From: an uncultured Rikenella sp.
GTDB lineage: Bacteria > Bacteroidota > Bacteroidia > Bacteroidales > Rikenellaceae
DNA: 8,050 bases
NCBI RefSeq assembly: GCF_910579375.1
Contig: NZ_CAJTUJ010000083.1
Span: 1-8,050 of the forward strand
Direction of reading: 5' to 3'
Positions 5,845 through 8,050 of the stretch are shown piece by piece. A program made the translations under genes and the position numbers. How positions within the stretch are numbered: the stretch's first letter is position 1; each line of letters opens with the position of its first letter. The notes beneath the pieces are model-generated. The model saw nothing but the letters and a program-made list of their open reading frames with translations, had not been told where the DNA came from and did no database searches.

Positions 5845-6011
5845 GTTCTTTTTGGCTTCGCGTTGCCTTCGGCTTCCTCGTGCTACCTCGGCAAAGCCCG
5901 CAAGCGGTCTCTGCCCTCGGTACGCTACTCGGTTCCTCCTCGCCGCTCGGCAATTCGCAAACTGCGTTTGCATTGCTCTCGCTGGCAGCGTCGGTTGTGA
6001 ACAAAAAGAAC
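5845..6011. repeat. 167-bp segment bounded by 10-bp inverted ends
   Basis: GTTCTTTTTG (5845-5854) is the reverse complement of CAAAAAGAAC (6002-6011). Inside is a perfect hairpin, GCAAAC-TGC-GTTTGC (5957-5971), and other GC-rich partial palindromes. No target-site duplication is evident, so a MITE-like origin is only a possibility. Confidence 0.5.
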
Positions 6012-6028
6012 CAAAAAAACTTTAGAGC

Positions 6029-6046
6029 GCATCCCTAAAGGGATGC
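6029..6046. other. short hairpin upstream of kbl
   Basis: GCATCCC-TAAA-GGGATGC is a perfect 7-bp stem with a 4-nt loop. Read on the minus strand, a T7 run follows 8 nt later, so it might end minus-strand transcription from the hairpin region. Read on the plus strand it lacks a T-tract. The TAAA loop recurs in the hairpin at 7803-7820. Confidence 0.45.
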
Positions 6047-6147
6047 TTTGGCCGGGTCTAACCGCATCACTCAACCACACAGGGGACGCGATGCGGTCGC
6101 GCTTCCGAATACACAAATAATTTAAAACTCTTAACTTCATAACTACG

Positions 6148-7338
6148 ATGTACGGAAAAGTCAAACAGTACCTCACGGATGAGCTGGCGGCGATCGACGC
6201 GGCCGGACTCTACAAACGGGAACGCATCATCACCACTCCGCAACGGGCGGAAATCAAGGTGGAGGACGGACAACAGGTGCTCAACTTCTGCGCCAACAAC
6301 TATTTGGGGCTCTCGGACAATCCGAGGCTGATCGAGGCGGCGAAACGGGCCATGGATACGCACGGGTTCGGGATGTCGTCGGTAAGGTTCATCTGCGGGA
6401 CGCAGGACATTCACAAAGAGCTGGAACGTGCCATTGCCGACTATTTCGGAACGGAGGAGACGATCCTCTACGCTGCTTGTTTCGATGCGAACGGGGGGGT
6501 GTTCGAACCGATCCTGGGCGAGGAGGATGCCATTATTTCGGATGCGCTGAACCACGCCTCGATCATCGACGGGGTGCGGCTCTGCAAGGCGAAACGGTAT
6601 CGGTATGCGAATGCCGATATGGAAGATCTCGAAACGCAGCTCAAACTGGCGCAGGCGCAGCGGTTCCGCATCATCGTGACGGACGGGGTCTTCTCGATGG
6701 ACGGCAATGTGGCGCCGATGGATCGGATCTGCGAACTGGCGGAAAAATACGATGCGCTGGTGATGGTGGATGAGTGCCACTCGGCGGGGGTCGTGGGGCC
6801 GACGGGGCGAGGGGTGACGGAGCTGTTCGACGTCCGGGGACGGGTCGATATCATCACCGGGACGCTGGGCAAGGCGTTCGGTGGGGCGGTGGGCGGTTTC
6901 ACCACGGGACGAAAGGAGATTATCGACATGCTGCGGCAGCGGTCGCGGCCTTATCTCTTCTCGAATTCGATCCCGCCGGCGGTGGTCGGAGCGGGGATCG
7001 AGCTGTTCCGCATGCTGGGCGAAAACGACGACCTGCACGCGAAGCTGGCGGAAAATGTGACCTATTTCCGCGACCGGATGATTGCGGCGGGTTTCGATAT
7101 CAAACCGACGCAATCGGCGATCTGTGCGGTGATGCTGTATGATGCGAAGCTGTCGCAGGTGTTCGCGGCGAGGTTGCTGGAGGAGGGGATTTATGTGACG
7201 GGGTTCTACTATCCGGTGGTGCCGAAGGATCAGGCGCGGATCCGGGTACAGGTGTCGGCGGGACACGAACGGGAGCACCTGGATCGGTGTGTGGAGGCGT
7301 TCACGAAGGTGGGACGGGAGCTGGGGGTGTTGAAATAA
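6148..7338 (+). CDS. kbl: glycine C-acetyltransferase (2-amino-3-ketobutyrate CoA ligase)
   Basis: The product is a 396-residue PLP enzyme of the alpha-oxoamine synthase family. It interconverts glycine plus acetyl-CoA and 2-amino-3-ketobutyrate plus CoA, the second step of threonine breakdown through threonine dehydrogenase. The length matches E. coli Kbl (398). The PLP-binding lysine is K242 in GTLGKAFGG. D208 in VMVDECHSAG should contact the pyridine nitrogen, with H211 after it, and H136 in ALNHAS should stack on the ring. GTQDIHKELE (84-93) and the C-terminal IRVQVSAGHEREHLDRCVEA favour Kbl over serine palmitoyltransferase or BioF. The ATG at 6148 gives the family N-terminus MYGKVKQYL. 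No tdh lies within the window, and the gene stands alone between two FISUMP cassettes with its own terminator. Its codon use and composition look native. Confidence 0.95.
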   Translation: MYGKVKQYLTDELAAIDAAGLYKRERIITTPQRAEIKVEDGQQVLNFCANNYLGLSDNPRLIEAAKRAMDTHGFGMSSVRFICGTQDIHKELERAIADYFGTEETILYAACFDANGGVFEPILGEEDAIISDALNHASIIDGVRLCKAKRYRYANADMEDLETQLKLAQAQRFRIIVTDGVFSMDGNVAPMDRICELAEKYDALVMVDECHSAGVVGPTGRGVTELFDVRGRVDIITGTLGKAFGGAVGGFTTGRKEIIDMLRQRSRPYLFSNSIPPAVVGAGIELFRMLGENDDLHAKLAENVTYFRDRMIAAGFDIKPTQSAICAVMLYDAKLSQVFAARLLEEGIYVTGFYYPVVPKDQARIRVQVSAGHEREHLDRCVEAFTKVGRELGVLK

Positions 7339-7374
7339 CGGTCGGTGCCTGAACGGGTTATTGACCTTGGAAAG

Positions 7375-7407
7375 GGTGTTCCGCGCTCCGCGCAGAGCAC
7401 CTTTTTT
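7375..7407 (+). terminator. intrinsic terminator of kbl
   Basis: GGTGTTCCGCGC (7375-7386) pairs with GCGCAGAGCACC (7390-7401) around TCC, with one G-U pair and one mismatch. T6 follows (7402-7407). It begins 36 bp after the kbl stop, so cassette B should not be read from the kbl promoter. Confidence 0.9.
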
Positions 7408-7469
7408 ATTTCGCACGGTTCATTATTTCGGGGGCTATTTGGCACGTTGCGCGGCACAGCCTTTCTCCC

Positions 7470-7658
7470 GCCCCGGGCTTCCGCGACCACTCTTCGGGCG
7501 CGCTGGACGGCTTCGGCAACGAGGGGACGGTCTGGTCTGCGTCGGTGCCCGACGGCAGCACGGGCGCCTGGCGTTTGTTGTTCTATGCGACGGGCATGTA
7601 TCCTTCGACTGCGAACGATCGCGGCTACGGTTTTCTGTTGCGTTGCCTCTCGGAATAA
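7470..7658 (+). pseudogene. FISUMP-domain C-terminal fragment, silent cassette B
   Basis: From GFRD (7476) the frame encodes 60 residues to a TAA at 7656-7658. The frame stays open upstream to a TGA at 7362 with no start codon, across the kbl terminator, so it cannot be a normal gene. The segment reads GFRDHSSGALDGFG, then WSASVPDG, a LLFYATGMYPS block and GYGFLLRCLSE. This is the same C-terminal domain end as cassette A. It is two residues shorter, with different loop lengths between W and YPS and most core residues changed. Both edges are identical to cassette A at DNA level. A truncated domain start at the same codon in both copies argues for a defined cassette and not random decay. No -7 box is seen upstream, and the kbl terminator insulates it. 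The role as a sequence donor is inferred. Confidence 0.75.
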
Positions 7659-7739
7659 ACGGGGAAAGAGTGGGCCGGTGGACAATGGGCCGGAGCTACC
7701 CTATATAACCGAACTTTGTGCGGACGGACGCCCGGGAGG
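7637..7739 (+). repeat. right edge and post-stop conserved block of cassette B
   Basis: 7637-7665 is identical to 5047-5075. 7683-7739 matches 5094-5150 with four transitions, and 7709-7739 is identical. A frame crossing this block in both copies reads ELCADGRPGG, but it has no start or recognisable domain. Confidence 0.9.
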
Positions 7740-7767
7740 CACGGCAACTCTCGACGCGGAGCGGCGT

Positions 7768-7830
7768 GTTGCGGGCCTACCGAGGGGAGGCGTCCGGCCC
7801 GCGCGACCCTAAAGGGTCGCAAGAGCACAG
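7768..7830 (+). repeat. covarying hairpin, copy 3
   Basis: It opens with GTTGCGGGCCT. GCGACCC (7803-7809) pairs with GGGTCGC (7814-7820) around TAAA, and AAGAGCACAG follows. It is the counterpart of 5479-5540, but here it directly follows the cassette and does not come after the long hairpin. Confidence 0.75.
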
Positions 7831-7851
7831 CCTATTCATCTCTTTTAAGTT

Positions 7852-7923
7852 GTTCGCCGCCAGCGGTGAGTGTAACGAGCTCCGACGAGTTGCAGTCCGC
7901 CGCAGGGGGTGGCGGCGAACTGC
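7852..7923. repeat. competing inverted repeats
   Basis: GGCGGCGAAC (7911-7920) can pair perfectly with GTTCGCCGCC (7852-7861). Alternatively 7912-7923 can pair with 7892-7903 (11 of 12 positions). The two folds exclude each other. The same 7914-7923 bases also lead into covarying hairpin copy 4. Confidence 0.6.
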
Positions 7924-7950
7924 GCGGCTCAAAGGGTCGCAGGAGCACAG
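7914..7950 (+). repeat. covarying hairpin, copy 4
   Basis: The first 18 bp equal 5227-5244. GCGGCTC (7924-7930) pairs with GGGTCGC (7934-7940) around AAA, using two G-U pairs, and AGGAGCACAG follows. The stem is an intermediate between copies 1 and 3. Confidence 0.75.
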
Positions 7951-7988
7951 TAACGGTTCAGCTCAATCCACAACCCCAATCTCTTGTA

Positions 7989-8049
7989 TTCGGCCTGTCG
8001 CCCATCCCCCCGAGGCGCTCCGCGCCTGGGCGACAAGGCCGGCGGTTCG
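7989..8049. repeat. long-hairpin repeat, copy B (near window end)
   Basis: The outer stem pairs 7992-8004 with 8027-8040 and the inner GGCGC/GCGCC stem is present. It matches 5354-5415 except for one substitution and one C in the C-tract. The repeat probably continues past the end of the window. Confidence 0.8.
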
Positions 8050-8050
8050 A

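Larger units (their letters stand above)
5151..6147. other. about 1 kb non-coding, hairpin-rich region upstream of kbl
   Basis: No convincing gene is seen. Open frames on both strands are Arg/Pro/Ala-rich and have no recognisable domain. The stretch is packed with inverted repeats, several repeated elsewhere in the window, which are listed separately. No clear Bacteroidetes promoter for kbl is seen in the last 100 bp. Confidence 0.6.

Noticed and set aside
5475..6038. 187-residue plus-strand and minus-strand frames in the hairpin region
   Set aside because: They cross several strong inverted repeats and show no domain or consistent composition; non-coding is the simpler reading.
6067..7416. 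449-residue open frame on the minus strand across kbl
   Set aside because: It is antisense to a clear Kbl, rich in Arg, His and Pro, and has no domain; it is a shadow of GC-rich codon use.
4874..7739. Template/variable repeat pair of a diversity-generating retroelement
   Set aside because: The two cores differ at all base types and by indels, not mainly at adenines of one copy, and no reverse transcriptase is in the window. A retroelement elsewhere acting on another gene is not excluded.
1..8050. tRNA, rRNA or CRISPR array
   Set aside because: No cloverleaf, rRNA-like stretch or regularly spaced direct repeats with unique spacers were seen on reading both strands.

Overview
The window looks like chromosome from a GC-rich gut Bacteroidales, most like Alistipes or a relative (Rikenellaceae). 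The reasons are an NVEALA-type secreted peptide beside a 6-bladed beta-propeller protein, Bacteroidetes-type -7 promoter boxes (TAnnTTTG), few Shine-Dalgarno sites, and FISUMP-type (Fibrobacter succinogenes major paralogous domain) sequences ending in RCLSE. The genus is inferred and was not checked against a database.

Layout. 1-209 is a leader with a stem-loop and a 14-bp tandem repeat. 210-1310 (+) is hemW, complete. It converges, 17 bp apart, on a minus-strand pair: a secreted 6-bladed beta-propeller protein (1328-2383) and, upstream of it, an NVEALA-like small exported protein (2438-2695) with a good promoter at 2761-2792. 2854-2886 is a minus-strand terminator for a second minus-strand pair. 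That pair is two paralogous TetR-type regulators 7 bp apart (2922-3647 and 3655-4506). The upstream one carries two N-terminal AT-hooks and has a perfect 14-bp palindrome just before its start codon. 6148-7338 (+) is kbl, with an intrinsic terminator at 7375-7407.

The unusual part is the DNA on both sides of kbl. At 4874-5150 and again at 7470-7739, both on the plus strand, lie start-codon-less segments encoding only the last 60-62 residues of a FISUMP/C-type-lectin-like domain. Each has the same 18-bp left edge, a strongly diverged core with indels, and the same 29-bp right edge running through the stop codon. A conserved 57-bp post-stop block and a set of repeated hairpins follow. The hairpins include four copies of a 7-bp stem with compensatory changes and a 61-62-bp long hairpin that is almost identical in both places. 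This looks like a family of silent, promoter-poor C-terminal cassettes flanked by homology, as expected for gene-conversion donors feeding an expressed surface protein elsewhere. The function is inference; the architecture is visible in the sequence.

The named genes do not form one pathway. hemW (heme chaperone) and kbl (threonine/glycine metabolism) are housekeeping. The NVEALA/propeller pair is an exported module of unknown role, and the TetR pair has no obvious target beside it.
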